From JAIOHN01 sp038258185 (GTDB lineage Bacteria > Chloroflexota > Anaerolineae > Aggregatilineales > Phototrophicaceae), in assembly GCA_038258185.1 (NCBI GenBank), contig JBBSQD010000024.1, forward strand, positions 1 through 38,129: a DNA stretch of 38,129 bases, read 5' to 3'. The notes below the pieces were generated by a model. The model saw only the letters and a list, made by a program, of their open reading frames with translations, was not told the DNA's origin and searched no databases. Both the position numbers and the translations under genes were made by a program. Positions within the stretch are counted from its first letter, which is position 1. Each line of letters opens with the position of its first letter. Shown here piece after piece: positions 7,879 through 16,219 of the stretch.

Positions 7879-8622
7879 TTAGCGCGATAGCTCAATCAAT
7901 TTCTTGATTTGCTGGATGATCGCCTGGGCACGGCCTTCAAGTTCAATCAGGCTTGAGAGCCAATGGTCAGCAATCACTTCGATATATTCATTGGCGCTTT
8001 CTTCGAGAGGGAGTTCGAGCTTTTCGCCGAGCTTTTCGCTCTGGCCTGCGTCATAAGCTTGCAGCATTCGCAAAATCGCCATGAGGCTGTAGCCGGCCTG
8101 TAGCAAACTGCGAATCACGCGAATCCGCCCAAATTCACGCATCCCATAAAGCCGATAACCGCTTCCTGCTTCTCGTGGGACAGTGATAAGGCCGTTGCGC
8201 TCCCAGTTGCGGAGCATGTCCACGCTGACATTGAGGCGCTTTGCTGCTTCGCCGATCGTGACTGTATCCTCAAAGGTATCCAGCAAATTTCCTGCCGCCC
8301 AATGCTCCAGAAATTCGATTGCTGCTTCGGTGGATGTGCGTTCCATGCGGATAAGTGCCAGATATTGGAAGGCTAATTCAATCGCCGTGCCGAAATTCTG
8401 GTTAGCGGCATTCCGCAAAAGCTGAAATATGAGCTCTTTATCGCCAAGATAAGGCCAATGCAAAGTCAGGCGCACCAGCTTGGCATACTCCAGATGCAAT
8501 TCGCTGTACTGGCGATAGCGATTTTGCCCGCGTGGAATCGGCGGCAAAAAGCCTGCTTCTTCGTAGAGACGCACGGTATTCACATGAACGCCAAGTGCTT
8601 TGGCGATGTCGCTGGTTTTCAT
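7879..8622 (-). CDS. MerR-family transcriptional regulator with two HTH domains
   Basis: The protein has two winged-helix MerR headpieces in one chain. Residues 1-70 read MKTSDIAKALGVHVNTVRLY and RYRQYSELHLEYAKLVR. Residues 121-190 read VTIGEAAKRLNVSVDMLRNW with SGYRLYGMREFGRIRVIR. A helical linker (71-120) joins them, and the C-terminus (200-247) is helical, as in MerR dimerisation regions. No Cys-rich metal site is visible, and there is no large drug-binding domain. MerR proteins act at promoters with long spacers and reshape the DNA on sensing a ligand. The three downstream genes each follow a shared promoter-like element, the probable targets. The ATG at 8622 has no clear Shine-Dalgarno. 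A dyad next to a -10-like box (8662-8691) suggests self-control. Confidence 0.9.
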   Translation of the reverse strand: MKTSDIAKALGVHVNTVRLYEEAGFLPPIPRGQNRYRQYSELHLEYAKLVRLTLHWPYLGDKELIFQLLRNAANQNFGTAIELAFQYLALIRMERTSTEAAIEFLEHWAAGNLLDTFEDTVTIGEAAKRLNVSVDMLRNWERNGLITVPREAGSGYRLYGMREFGRIRVIRSLLQAGYSLMAILRMLQAYDAGQSEKLGEKLELPLEESANEYIEVIADHWLSSLIELEGRAQAIIQQIKKLIELSR

Positions 8623-8661
8623 TTTGAGTTTTCAGTTGACAGTAAAAGACGATGCTAGTTC

Positions 8662-8691
8662 ATAATACCCAGTACTTGGTTCAAAGTGCTG
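8662..8691 (-). promoter_or_regulatory. Possible autoregulatory dyad and -10 box of the MerR gene
   Basis: CAGTACTT (8670-8677) and AAGTGCTG (8684-8691) form a near-perfect inverted repeat (7 of 8 pairs). It lies directly upstream, on the minus strand, of TATTAT (8662-8667), about 40 nt before the MerR start codon. Position and shape suit an operator. That the MerR protein binds it is inference. Confidence 0.35.
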
Positions 8692-8919
8692 AGTGAAAAG
8701 TATGAAAGAATAGTTCATGGGAGTGAACGAGATTTTCCCAATCGCAATCTTTAGCTTGCGGCGTTTTCATTATACAAAAGTCTCCAATAGGAAACCAAGC
8801 TTGGACTTGAGCAACCTTACCTGCTTTATGTTTGAAATTCCTGTTTGGTAAGCTTGTTGTAACCAAACGAACAAAGTACCAGACAGGAATCCAAGATAGT
8901 GTTACACAAACCACGCCAA
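8692..8919. other. Gene-free stretch between the MerR gene and the second IS relic
   Basis: I see no convincing gene. A 77-codon minus-strand frame (8681-8914) lacks a ribosome site and any family resemblance. Together with the IS relic that follows, this makes a gap of more than 500 nt without an intact gene. Confidence 0.4.
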
Positions 8920-9105
8920 TACACTAGCGTCATGAGCGAAAAGCAATGGCAACAAGAAAATCAAAGGGCGTAAGTGCCATATAATGGTCGATACTTTAGG
9001 CAATCTCAATGACCGTGAAGGCGCCAGGCTTTTGCTGACGAAAGTCGAACGACAAATTGCTTTACGGCTTTTGAAGATTGGGCATATAAAGATTATCAGC
9101 AGAGG
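8920..9105 (+). pseudogene. IS5-family transposase relic with internal deletion
   Basis: The first 36 nt repeat 5953-5988, so this is the same element. After SEKQWQQ the sequence jumps, in another frame, to KKIKGRKCHIMVDTLG. That is the well-known IS5-group segment around the second catalytic Asp (K-G-R-K-R-H-x-x-V-D-T-x-G). It then continues LNDREGARLLLTKV, matching the family's D-R-x-G-A-x-x-L-L segment after another loss. At least two internal deletions and a frame change make it non-functional. The two relics flank the MerR/VOC block in the same orientation. Confidence 0.7.
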
Positions 9106-9112
9106 GAAGACA

Positions 9113-9135
9113 CCGGGCGGCTGTGCGCCGCCCGG
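9113..9135 (-). terminator. Terminator-like hairpin after the beta-helix gene
   Basis: A perfect 9-bp GC-rich stem, CCGGGCGGC / GCCGCCCGG, with a 5-nt loop lies 21 nt past the stop of the minus-strand gene at 9156. The following minus-strand tail is only moderately T-rich. The sequence ACACCGGGCGGCTGT (left half-stem) also occurs at 5939-5953, directly before the first IS relic. Confidence 0.6.
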
Positions 9136-9155
9136 AGAACTGTTTTGATGATGAT

Positions 9156-11501
9156 TTACTGTCCGCCAGACTGGCCGAAGTTACCGCCCACCAGCACGAG
9201 ATCAGCAATATTGATGGTGCCATCGGCATTGAGATCCGCGTCTGGGAAGAAGGTCGACTCCAGGCCGAAGTTGGCGCCGATCAGGCTGGCATCCACGATA
9301 TCCACGAGCGTGTTGGCATCAATATCCCCGGCCAGCAGGGTCGCCTGCCCCAGGTCAAGCACCTGATCTGCCGAGTCAATCTGTACCTGGCGCACGATGG
9401 GCAAATGCTGCGCTGCGCTGGCCCGTACCAGATAAGCCCCGGTCATAAGATTACTAAACTGATAGGCGCCGGTATCGTCAGTGACGACTTCCGCAATCAG
9501 CGCGTCATTTTGCAGCAGTTGTACGCTGATGCCTTCACTGGTGGAACGCCCCTGATAAGCCAGCAGACCATTAACCGCGCCGATGCCATCGATCACGACT
9601 TCAGGTGTCGCCTCGACTATGGGCGCACTGACGATAGGCTGGGCAACAATGGGCGGAGTCACCGGGCCACTGGACACGGTACCATCCGTATTGAAGACCG
9701 CGCCGACTACTGTTGCCGGGATACTGTGACCATTGATATCGACCGCAACCAGATCACAATCGACGGATGCCGTGCCGGGGTTTTGGACCTGATAACGCAG
9801 ATTAAAGGCTGAACCACTGCCGGAGAACGCCTCCGCAGGCTGGATACGGCTGACCGCGACTAACCAATTGCCTTCAGAAGTATAGCCCTGATTGACAAAC
9901 AGGCTATTGGCATCGTTGAAGGCGCTTGCGGCATCGCCACCCGCCTCTGTGCCGGACAATACAGCCGGATCAGTGGCGCATTGTGCCTGGACACCATAGA
10001 CATTTTGCAGATTGTAGAGATTGATGCTGACATTGACCATGCTGCCCGGTTGGACGGCCTGCCCCGGCACCTCGACGCGAATCGTCGGCTCAGTGGGCAC
10101 GGGAAGCGGCAGCGGTTCAGATGGCGCTGGTGTAGGCTGTGGCGGCGGAGGCTGCTGCGGCGCAGTAGATGAGGCAAACTCAAACGCACCCAGATCAATG
10201 CCACTGCCCTGCGGACGGGCATTTCCGATAAAGTCTGTGGGTAATTGACCCAGATTAGCGCCAACATCAATCGCTGGGCTGTTGGCTTGGAGCGCGAAAT
10301 CATAGCCTGACATATTCACAAACATGGGGTTCACATTAATCAGGTTGTTGCTGATGGTGGCATTTCCGCTTCCCGCCCCCTGGACGATCTGCGTATTGAC
10401 CCCAAAACTCAGATTGTTTTCAATCAGTGTATTGATACCACGCGCATTGCTGATGGCGGGCTGCGAAAACTGCTGGATCACAATGTTATTACGAACCATT
10501 GTGTTCACCGATGTGCGCGAACTTTCCTGACCAAAGCCGACCTCGATGCCCACACCCATCATGTTATACACTGTGTTGTTGAAGATCTGGGCGTTATCCC
10601 CGCCATAAGTGACATCAATGCCCGTGTGATGCGCTCCGCGAATCACGTTGTTATAGACGAGAGTGCCTGTACCGGCATACACACCGATGCCCCGCCCCTG
10701 CTTCTTCTGACCATCCGCACCCTGCGCGACGTTGTTATCATAGATCAGGTTACTGCGGACGACATTATCCACCGCGTTTTGACCCCAGCCGATTTTAATG
10801 CCTGAGCCTTTGTTATTGTAAATGATGTTGCCTTCGATCAGGCTGTAGCTGGAGGTGTGGTAAATACCATGATCGAAATCCGTCACGCCATTGCCGTGAA
10901 TGCGATTGTTGATGTACTCGATATAGTCCGCATTCCCTGTCGCTAAAATGCCGGATGAGAACGCTTTGTACTGACCATTGGAGCTCTGCCCTGCGCCAGC
11001 GTTGCGAATCTCATTGTTAATCAGTCGAATATGATGGGGGGATGCGATGTTAGGGTCGACATTGCCCGACATTTTGACGGTTTCGTACTTTACATAAGTG
11101 CCGTCGAGGATAAAACCATCAATCACAATATGATGATTGCTGCGGAAATTAATCACCCGCTGCGCACCCTGTCCCTGGGCAGGCATGATAATCACTTCCT
11201 GGCCGGGGTAAGCGCGCACTGTCACCGGGCGTTCCCACGAATCACCACTGGGAATAGTATTGTTCAGATCTTCCTGGTATAAACCGGCTTTCACCAGCAG
11301 TGTATAACCGGGACGCAGTCCACTCACACCGCGGCTGATCGTACGGAAAGGCTGGGCTTCAGTCCCAGGGTTATTGTCATTACCATTGGTCGCCACATAA
11401 AACATACCAGATTGTGCCTGGATTGTTGTCAAGTTCCCCATCAGCAATAAAAGACCTATTGCGAGTAAACCCATGCGGTAAGGTTTTAGGTTAAGCTGCA
11501 T
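9156..11501 (-). CDS. Secreted beta-helix protein with cohesin-like and dockerin-like domains
   Basis: This is a 781-aa exported protein. The signal peptide is residues 1-30 (LLAIGLLLLMGNLTTIQAQ). FYVATNGNDNNPGTEAQPF (DUF1565-like) opens a right-handed parallel beta-helix to about 440, with Asn-ladder repeats such as NNRIHGNG and YNNKGSGIKIG. A Pro-rich linker (445-470) precedes a cohesin-like beta-sandwich (about 473-610: IRVEVPGQAVQPGSMVNVSI ... YGVQAQCATDPAVL). A carboxypeptidase-regulatory-like domain (about 645-705) follows, and the C-terminus (715-778) has two EF-hand-like dockerin repeats (GDIDANTLVDIVDASLIGAN; ADLNADGTINIADLVLVGGN). It may bind or cleave polysaccharide at the cell surface. 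GAGGAG precedes the start. The neighbouring exopolysaccharide genes support a matrix role. Confidence 0.85.
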   Translation of the reverse strand: MQLNLKPYRMGLLAIGLLLLMGNLTTIQAQSGMFYVATNGNDNNPGTEAQPFRTISRGVSGLRPGYTLLVKAGLYQEDLNNTIPSGDSWERPVTVRAYPGQEVIIMPAQGQGAQRVINFRSNHHIVIDGFILDGTYVKYETVKMSGNVDPNIASPHHIRLINNEIRNAGAGQSSNGQYKAFSSGILATGNADYIEYINNRIHGNGVTDFDHGIYHTSSYSLIEGNIIYNNKGSGIKIGWGQNAVDNVVRSNLIYDNNVAQGADGQKKQGRGIGVYAGTGTLVYNNVIRGAHHTGIDVTYGGDNAQIFNNTVYNMMGVGIEVGFGQESSRTSVNTMVRNNIVIQQFSQPAISNARGINTLIENNLSFGVNTQIVQGAGSGNATISNNLINVNPMFVNMSGYDFALQANSPAIDVGANLGQLPTDFIGNARPQGSGIDLGAFEFASSTAPQQPPPPQPTPAPSEPLPLPVPTEPTIRVEVPGQAVQPGSMVNVSINLYNLQNVYGVQAQCATDPAVLSGTEAGGDAASAFNDANSLFVNQGYTSEGNWLVAVSRIQPAEAFSGSGSAFNLRYQVQNPGTASVDCDLVAVDINGHSIPATVVGAVFNTDGTVSSGPVTPPIVAQPIVSAPIVEATPEVVIDGIGAVNGLLAYQGRSTSEGISVQLLQNDALIAEVVTDDTGAYQFSNLMTGAYLVRASAAQHLPIVRQVQIDSADQVLDLGQATLLAGDIDANTLVDIVDASLIGANFGLESTFFPDADLNADGTINIADLVLVGGNFGQSGGQ

Positions 11502-11800
11502 TTTCTGTACTCCTCATCAATCTTGACCATATACCGCTTGTTGAACGAATTTGCCGTTTCATGAATAAATTCAGAATTAAGCTTAAACGTTTCGTCAACT
11601 TTTTCTTTACGTTTTATATTTTCAGGGAGGATGAGAATTGTCTCAATAGGCCTAATGTCATGTTCAAGGGGACTAAAAGGCCATAAATTCTTTATTTTAA
11701 GTTTATTTAAGGTTTATTATTGCTCCAAAAAGTCAGTTCATCCTCAATTCTGAATTTACGTTCTTTATTTTTAGACAATCCATTTTATCAGGAAACAAAA
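11502..11800. other. AT-rich intergenic region with two AATTCWGAATT palindromes
   Basis: No gene is seen between the beta-helix gene and the terminator of the BY-kinase gene. The stretch is AT-rich. It holds two perfect 11-nt palindromes of form AATTC-W-GAATT (in 11566-11580 and 11744-11758), each within a 15-nt match in inverted orientation. It should contain the promoter of the beta-helix gene, but I cannot place a -35/-10 pair with confidence. Confidence 0.4.
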
Positions 11801-11827
11801 CCGGGAAAGGTCATAAACCTCTCCCGG
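11793..11827 (-). terminator. Rho-independent terminator of the Wzz/BY-kinase gene
   Basis: CCGGGAAAGGT (11801-11811) pairs with ACCTCTCCCGG (11817-11827) with one mismatch. On the minus strand the stem is followed by a GGTTTTGTTT tail. It lies 51 nt past the stop of the minus-strand gene at 11878. Confidence 0.8.
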
Positions 11828-11877
11828 CTGTGTTGAGTTTTCATGATATCGATCAGCGGGTCACGCCAGTTGAGTGA

Positions 11878-13659
11878 TCAGTTATTATCCTGATCTTTTT
11901 CGGTTTTGGCAACGTTCTCGGTGACTGCCCCATTCATAATCACACGGGTATCCGGCTTGACCAAAGTCATTTGCTGGCCGTTCAATACTTCGCGGACTTC
12001 ACTCTGATTTTTGAAGTAGCCTGAGTTATAGCCGTGGTCGACATCGTAATTCTTGACGCGATTTAAGACGAGGCCAATAAACTCATAGCCGACCTGACGG
12101 AACTGCGTCTGTGCCTGAAGCGCAGCCGCACGTCCGGTTTTACCGGCCTGCACCACCAGAATATTATCGGCCTTCACAATCGGAACCAGAATAGAGGCAT
12201 CGGACACCAGCAGGCACGGTGGTGTATCGAAGATAATCACATCCACCCCCAGCATAGTGCGGAACACATCCATCCAGATATGCAGAGATTTGTATTCGGA
12301 CAAATGGGTCGAGTCGTCGCTGACCGGGCCACTGGTAATGGCGCGCAGATTAGTCACGGAAGTGGGCTGCACACAGGCATTCAGATTATTGATGGTCTGC
12401 TGCACATCACGGTCAAGGTCGTTCACTGGCTTGTCGAGATCAGCCTCAGTCACCGGTGATGGTGACATATCAATCAGATTCTTTAAGCCACGTTCGTTTT
12501 CCAGATCAAAGATTTCGTGTACACGGGGCTTCACCAGATCCGCGTCGATCAGCAGCACTTTGAGGCCATTGAGTGCCATCGTCACCGCCAGATTCGCGGC
12601 AGTGATGCTCTTGCCTTCACTTTCACCGGGGCTGGTGATGAGATAGGTATAATCGCCATTTTTGTGGCTGGATGCCAGCAGGTTGGTCTGCAAAGCGCGA
12701 TAAGACTCAGCGATAGCTGACCGCTGCGACCAGTTGGTGATCACCTTACTGGGGTACGGGTCATTGCGTTTGCCCAATTGTGGGACTGTCCCCAGTACAG
12801 GTAAGCCCAGCGTATTGGTGGCATCTTTTGAAGATTTCACTGTGCTGTCCAGATAATCAATCAGCAGAATAGCGACGACGGCCAGAATGACACCGGTGAT
12901 AGCGCTGATAATGATTGATTCCGCCAGACCGGGGCCAGTCCGGAAAAAGATCGCTTCAGTCGCTTCTTCAATCACTTCGAGACGGTGCGTCTGCTGCTCA
13001 ATCTCAGCAATGGTCGCCGAGAACTGCGCGATATTGGCCGAAGCCTGATTGACCTGTGTAATCAGGGCGCTGCGCTGCTGGGTAAGCGGGCTGTTTTGTG
13101 TGTTAGCGGTAGGGTCATCGCCCAGCCGCGCATCAATCGCTTCAATCTCTTCCTGTGCGGACTGGATCTGAAGATTCAGCAGATTCATCTGCTCGCGCGC
13201 CAGGGCGACCTGCGCCTGCTGTGCCGGGGTCAGATTGGTGGGGCTGCTCTCGATTAACTGACGAGCGGTTTCGTTCGCCATATCGATGGCGGTCTTCTCA
13301 TCATTATAGAACGCCTGGATAACCAGAATCGGCGGGTCGGAAGGCTTGCCAGCTAGAATCAGCTTTTTCAAATCCTCCATGTCGATATCCAGACCGAGGT
13401 TGTCTTTCACACCCTGGAGGATAATTGGCGTGTTCACCAGCTCGACATATGTCTCCGTCAGTACGGCGGCGGTTTCAATATCGCCGCGGCTGGGGTTGGT
13501 ACTGCCGATAAAACCACCGATCAGCACTTTCGACTGCGCCTGATAAGTGAAGGTACGGTTGACACTGGTCGCGATCGTAATCGCCACACCGACCGCAGCG
13601 GCGAGAATGACGAGCCATAACCACTTTCTGAATAAACGATAAAGCCGGTCAAAATCCAT
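11878..13659 (-). CDS. Wzz-domain / BY-kinase polysaccharide co-polymerase (tyrosine autokinase)
   Basis: This 593-aa protein sets exopolysaccharide chain length and export at the membrane. The N-terminal Wzz domain has membrane helices near 13-33 and 247-269 that flank a coiled-coil-rich external part (AREQMNLLNLQIQSAQEEIE). The cytoplasmic half is a bacterial tyrosine kinase with Walker A (SPGESEGKSITAANLA, about 343-357), Walker A' (VLLIDADLVKPR) and Walker B (VIIFDTPP). The tail after the kinase has no terminal Tyr cluster; the last tyrosines are in NYDVDHGYNSGYF, about 60 residues before the end. The in-frame TTG upstream is rejected because AGAGG precedes the ATG at 13659. It is divergent from the aminotransferase/sugar transferase pair of the same pathway. 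Confidence 0.9.
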   Translation of the reverse strand: MDFDRLYRLFRKWLWLVILAAAVGVAITIATSVNRTFTYQAQSKVLIGGFIGSTNPSRGDIETAAVLTETYVELVNTPIILQGVKDNLGLDIDMEDLKKLILAGKPSDPPILVIQAFYNDEKTAIDMANETARQLIESSPTNLTPAQQAQVALAREQMNLLNLQIQSAQEEIEAIDARLGDDPTANTQNSPLTQQRSALITQVNQASANIAQFSATIAEIEQQTHRLEVIEEATEAIFFRTGPGLAESIIISAITGVILAVVAILLIDYLDSTVKSSKDATNTLGLPVLGTVPQLGKRNDPYPSKVITNWSQRSAIAESYRALQTNLLASSHKNGDYTYLITSPGESEGKSITAANLAVTMALNGLKVLLIDADLVKPRVHEIFDLENERGLKNLIDMSPSPVTEADLDKPVNDLDRDVQQTINNLNACVQPTSVTNLRAITSGPVSDDSTHLSEYKSLHIWMDVFRTMLGVDVIIFDTPPCLLVSDASILVPIVKADNILVVQAGKTGRAAALQAQTQFRQVGYEFIGLVLNRVKNYDVDHGYNSGYFKNQSEVREVLNGQQMTLVKPDTRVIMNGAVTENVAKTEKDQDNN

Positions 13660-14221
13660 ACACAACCTCTACCTGAACATAGTTTTCTGATGTCATTTTC
13701 CGAATGCGACAAAACGGATTTTTGATGTGCGATGTCATACAATCTGTAATCTACACATCAAGCTTGGTATTTTACACCCTATTACTTGCATATAACAAAA
13801 AAGATAGACCTAACTTCCTATTCGCTAACCTTTGGGGCTGGAATAATCTCCATTTACGCCACTTTCAGATGTGCGCGCTACGCTGAGCGAAAGATCTGAG
13901 GGCAATAAGGCTGTTGGCCAGTAAGTTTTTAACTACGAACAACCTTAAGCACCCATCCCCAAGGGGTTATGAGTGAATAAGGTCGCGGTAATACAATGAT
14001 TTACTCTCTTATTGTCGTCAAACCAACCTTGCACAAACCTAAAAACGTAAAAAATCGTAAAGGCGATTAGCCCTTCAAGGGGAGCTTTTTTGTACTTTTC
14101 AGCGCTAGGTTGGGGCAAGGCGGCTGCGATATAGTAAAAACGTATTGATTATTGTTAGGCGTTAATTCTTTAAGCAGCCCTTTAGCGTTATCTGGTTTGT
14201 ATAGAATTTGTGGAGCTTTAT
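13660..14221. other. Long divergent regulatory gap between exopolysaccharide genes
   Basis: There is no convincing gene in these 562 nt. The gap separates the divergent BY-kinase gene and the aminotransferase gene, so it should hold both promoters. At about 14069-14093 a short stem (AGCCC...GGGGAGCT) is followed by six T on the plus strand. It looks like a weak intrinsic terminator about 130 nt before the aminotransferase start, which would suit a transcribed leader. I recognise no known riboswitch. Confidence 0.4.
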
Positions 14222-15409
14222 ATGGCCTTATCACAAACGAATCCTCGTACTCGTCGCAGTACATTTTTATCTTTTTCACCCCCCTCAATCTCCGAGCAGG
14301 AAATTGAAGCGGTCGTGGATACGCTGCGGTCATCGTGGATTACAACAGGCCCCAAAACGAAACAATTTGAGACTGATTTCGCGGCCTACATCGGCGCGGA
14401 AGGTGCACTGGCGCTGAACTCCTGCACCGCCGGAATGCATGTTGCACTGGCAACGCTGGACATTGGCGAAGGTGATGAGGTGATCACCACCCCAATGACG
14501 TTTTGCTCATCAGTGAACGTAATTGAGCATGTCGGCGCGACTCCGGTTCTGGCGGATGTCGAGGCAGACACACTGACGATTGACCCCAAGGAAGTCGCCA
14601 AAAAAATCACGCCGAAAACCAAAGCGGTGCTGGTCGTGCATTATGCCGGTCACCCGGTGGATATGAACCCCATTCTGGAACTGGCGAAAGAACACAATCT
14701 GGCGGTGATCGAAGATGCAGCGCACGCCATCCCCGCTTCCTATGAAGGCAGGATGGTCGGCACATTGGGCGATTTTGCGTCTTTCAGCTTTTACGCGACC
14801 AAAAATCTGACCACGGCGGAAGGCGGTATGCTGACCGGTAAGCCGGAACAGTTGGATAAAGCGCGGATGTTAAGTCTGCATGGCATGAACCGCGATGCGT
14901 GGAAGCGCTATACGGCTGAAGGTAGCTGGTATTACGAAGTGGTCGCGCCGGGATTTAAATACAATATGACCGATATTCAGGCAGCGATTGGACAGGTGCA
15001 GCTTGAACGTCTGGAAACGATGCAGGCACGGCGGCGTGAAGTCGTGGCGCAGTATCAAGAGGCCTTCGGGAAAATCTCTGCTTTGCAGACACCGACTGAA
15101 CGCCCCAATGTCAGCTCGGCATGGCACCTGTATGTGCTGCGGCTGAACCTCGACCAACTAAGCATTGTACGGGGGCAGTTTATTGAAGAATTGAAAGCAC
15201 GCAATATCGGCACGAGTGTCCATTTTATCCCGATTCATCTGCACCCCTTTTACAAGGATAAATACGACCTGAAGCCGGAAGATTTCCCGGTGGCTTATGG
15301 TGAGTACCAGCGCACCATCTCGCTGCCGCTGCACCCCGGCCTGAGCGAAGACGATGTCGCGGATGTCATTGCCGCCGTCACCGATGTCTGTGAGGTATTC
15401 CAATGTTAA
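14222..15409 (+). CDS. DegT/DnrJ/EryC1/StrS-family sugar aminotransferase
   Basis: This is a PLP-dependent aminotransferase that makes amino sugars on nucleotide-sugars, usually by transamination of a 4-keto or 3-keto sugar. Residues 60-75 (GALALNSCTAGMHVAL) bind the cofactor phosphate. AVIEDAAHAIPA (161-172) carries the Asp that contacts the pyridine nitrogen. FSFYATKNLTTAEGGM has Lys194 as the Schiff-base lysine. The length (395 aa) is normal. The upstream in-frame GTG at 14210 is rejected because GGAG at 14212-14215 fits the ATG at 14222. The stop overlaps the start of the sugar transferase by 7 nt, so the pair is translationally coupled. It probably supplies an amino sugar for the first step of a repeat unit. 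Confidence 0.92.
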   Translation: MALSQTNPRTRRSTFLSFSPPSISEQEIEAVVDTLRSSWITTGPKTKQFETDFAAYIGAEGALALNSCTAGMHVALATLDIGEGDEVITTPMTFCSSVNVIEHVGATPVLADVEADTLTIDPKEVAKKITPKTKAVLVVHYAGHPVDMNPILELAKEHNLAVIEDAAHAIPASYEGRMVGTLGDFASFSFYATKNLTTAEGGMLTGKPEQLDKARMLSLHGMNRDAWKRYTAEGSWYYEVVAPGFKYNMTDIQAAIGQVQLERLETMQARRREVVAQYQEAFGKISALQTPTERPNVSSAWHLYVLRLNLDQLSIVRGQFIEELKARNIGTSVHFIPIHLHPFYKDKYDLKPEDFPVAYGEYQRTISLPLHPGLSEDDVADVIAAVTDVCEVFQC

Positions 15410-16161
15410 GAATATTTTCGGTAGGATTCGTGCTGCTATCAGGCATGGTTATGGCCATGCGCATGCTCTACCGTGGGCAGGTGATGGCGGCTGCACCCCT
15501 TATAAAACAACCCGCTGAAGACCGCAGCAGTTTTTCCGGACGCATCAAGCGCGCGTTTGATGTGGTCTTTAGCATCGGCATTTTAATCGTGCTGTCGCCG
15601 GTTTTTTTGGGGCTCGCGCTGATTATCAAGCTGACCTCACGCGGGCCGGTGTTCTATAAAGCCACACGCAGCGGCCAGAACGGCGAAACCTTTAAGCTCT
15701 ATAAATTCCGCTCGATGGTCGTGGATGCAGATAAAAGCGGCCCCGGCATCACCACCGCTGGCGACGCGCGCATCACACGGATTGGGCGCATTCTGCGCAA
15801 AACCAAGCTGGACGAACTGCCGCAATTTATCAATGTGCTGAAGGGCGAAATGAGCCTGGTGGGCCCGCGTCCGGAAGATCCGCGTTATGTGGCGCTGTAC
15901 ACGCCGGAGCAGCGCACAGTGCTGAGTGTACGCCCCGGTATCACCAGCCCCGCATCCGTTTATTATCGCGATGAAGAATCAATGCTGACCGGGGACGACT
16001 GGGAACAGCAGTATGTCGAAGAAATTATGCCGGCTAAACTGAGCATTGATCTGGATTACGCCCGCAAAGGCGACATTACCGAGGATGTGGTGATTATCTG
16101 GCGGACGTTCCTGCTGATGTGGCAGCCGATTATCCAGAAGGCACAGCGCGTCATTGCTTAA
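15403..16161 (+). CDS. Undecaprenyl-phosphate sugar (phospho)transferase
   Basis: This is a bacterial sugar transferase of the WcaJ/PglC type. It moves a sugar-1-phosphate from a nucleotide-sugar to a polyprenyl phosphate at the inner face of the membrane, starting glycan repeat-unit synthesis. A short N-terminal hydrophobic segment (residues 3-20) precedes the re-entrant helix near residues 50-75 (RAFDVVFSIGILIVLSPVF). KLYKFRSMVVDADK, TKLDELPQFINVLKGEMSLV and GPRPEDPRYV are the family core motifs; the Asp-Glu of KLDELPQ is the catalytic dyad. It lacks the four-helix N-terminal domain of full WcaJ. It overlaps the upstream aminotransferase gene and ends before a strong terminator. Confidence 0.93.
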   Translation: MLRIFSVGFVLLSGMVMAMRMLYRGQVMAAAPLIKQPAEDRSSFSGRIKRAFDVVFSIGILIVLSPVFLGLALIIKLTSRGPVFYKATRSGQNGETFKLYKFRSMVVDADKSGPGITTAGDARITRIGRILRKTKLDELPQFINVLKGEMSLVGPRPEDPRYVALYTPEQRTVLSVRPGITSPASVYYRDEESMLTGDDWEQQYVEEIMPAKLSIDLDYARKGDITEDVVIIWRTFLLMWQPIIQKAQRVIA

Positions 16162-16180
16162 TTCCCTCCCAAAGAAAAAC

Positions 16181-16208
16181 AAACAGGTGCCTAATGGCAC
16201 CTGTTTTT
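16181..16208. terminator. Bidirectional terminator between convergent genes
   Basis: AAACAGGTGCC / GGCACCTGTTT form an 11-bp perfect stem with a TAAT loop. T-rich tails lie on both strands (TTTAT on plus; TTTGTTTTTC on minus). It serves the sugar transferase (plus) and the membrane protein (minus). Confidence 0.88.
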
Positions 16209-16219
16209 ATTTACGCTGT

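Noticed and set aside
8681..8914. 77-codon minus-strand frame between the MerR gene and the IS relic
   Set aside because: No ribosome site, no recognisable family, and it overlaps the possible MerR operator.
9123..9812. 229-codon plus-strand open frame
   Set aside because: It is antisense to the dockerin and cohesin-like coding region, where the minus-strand frame has clear motifs.
13820..14000. Riboswitch-like structure in the exopolysaccharide gap
   Set aside because: Several short stems can be drawn, but none matches the conserved core of a riboswitch class I know.
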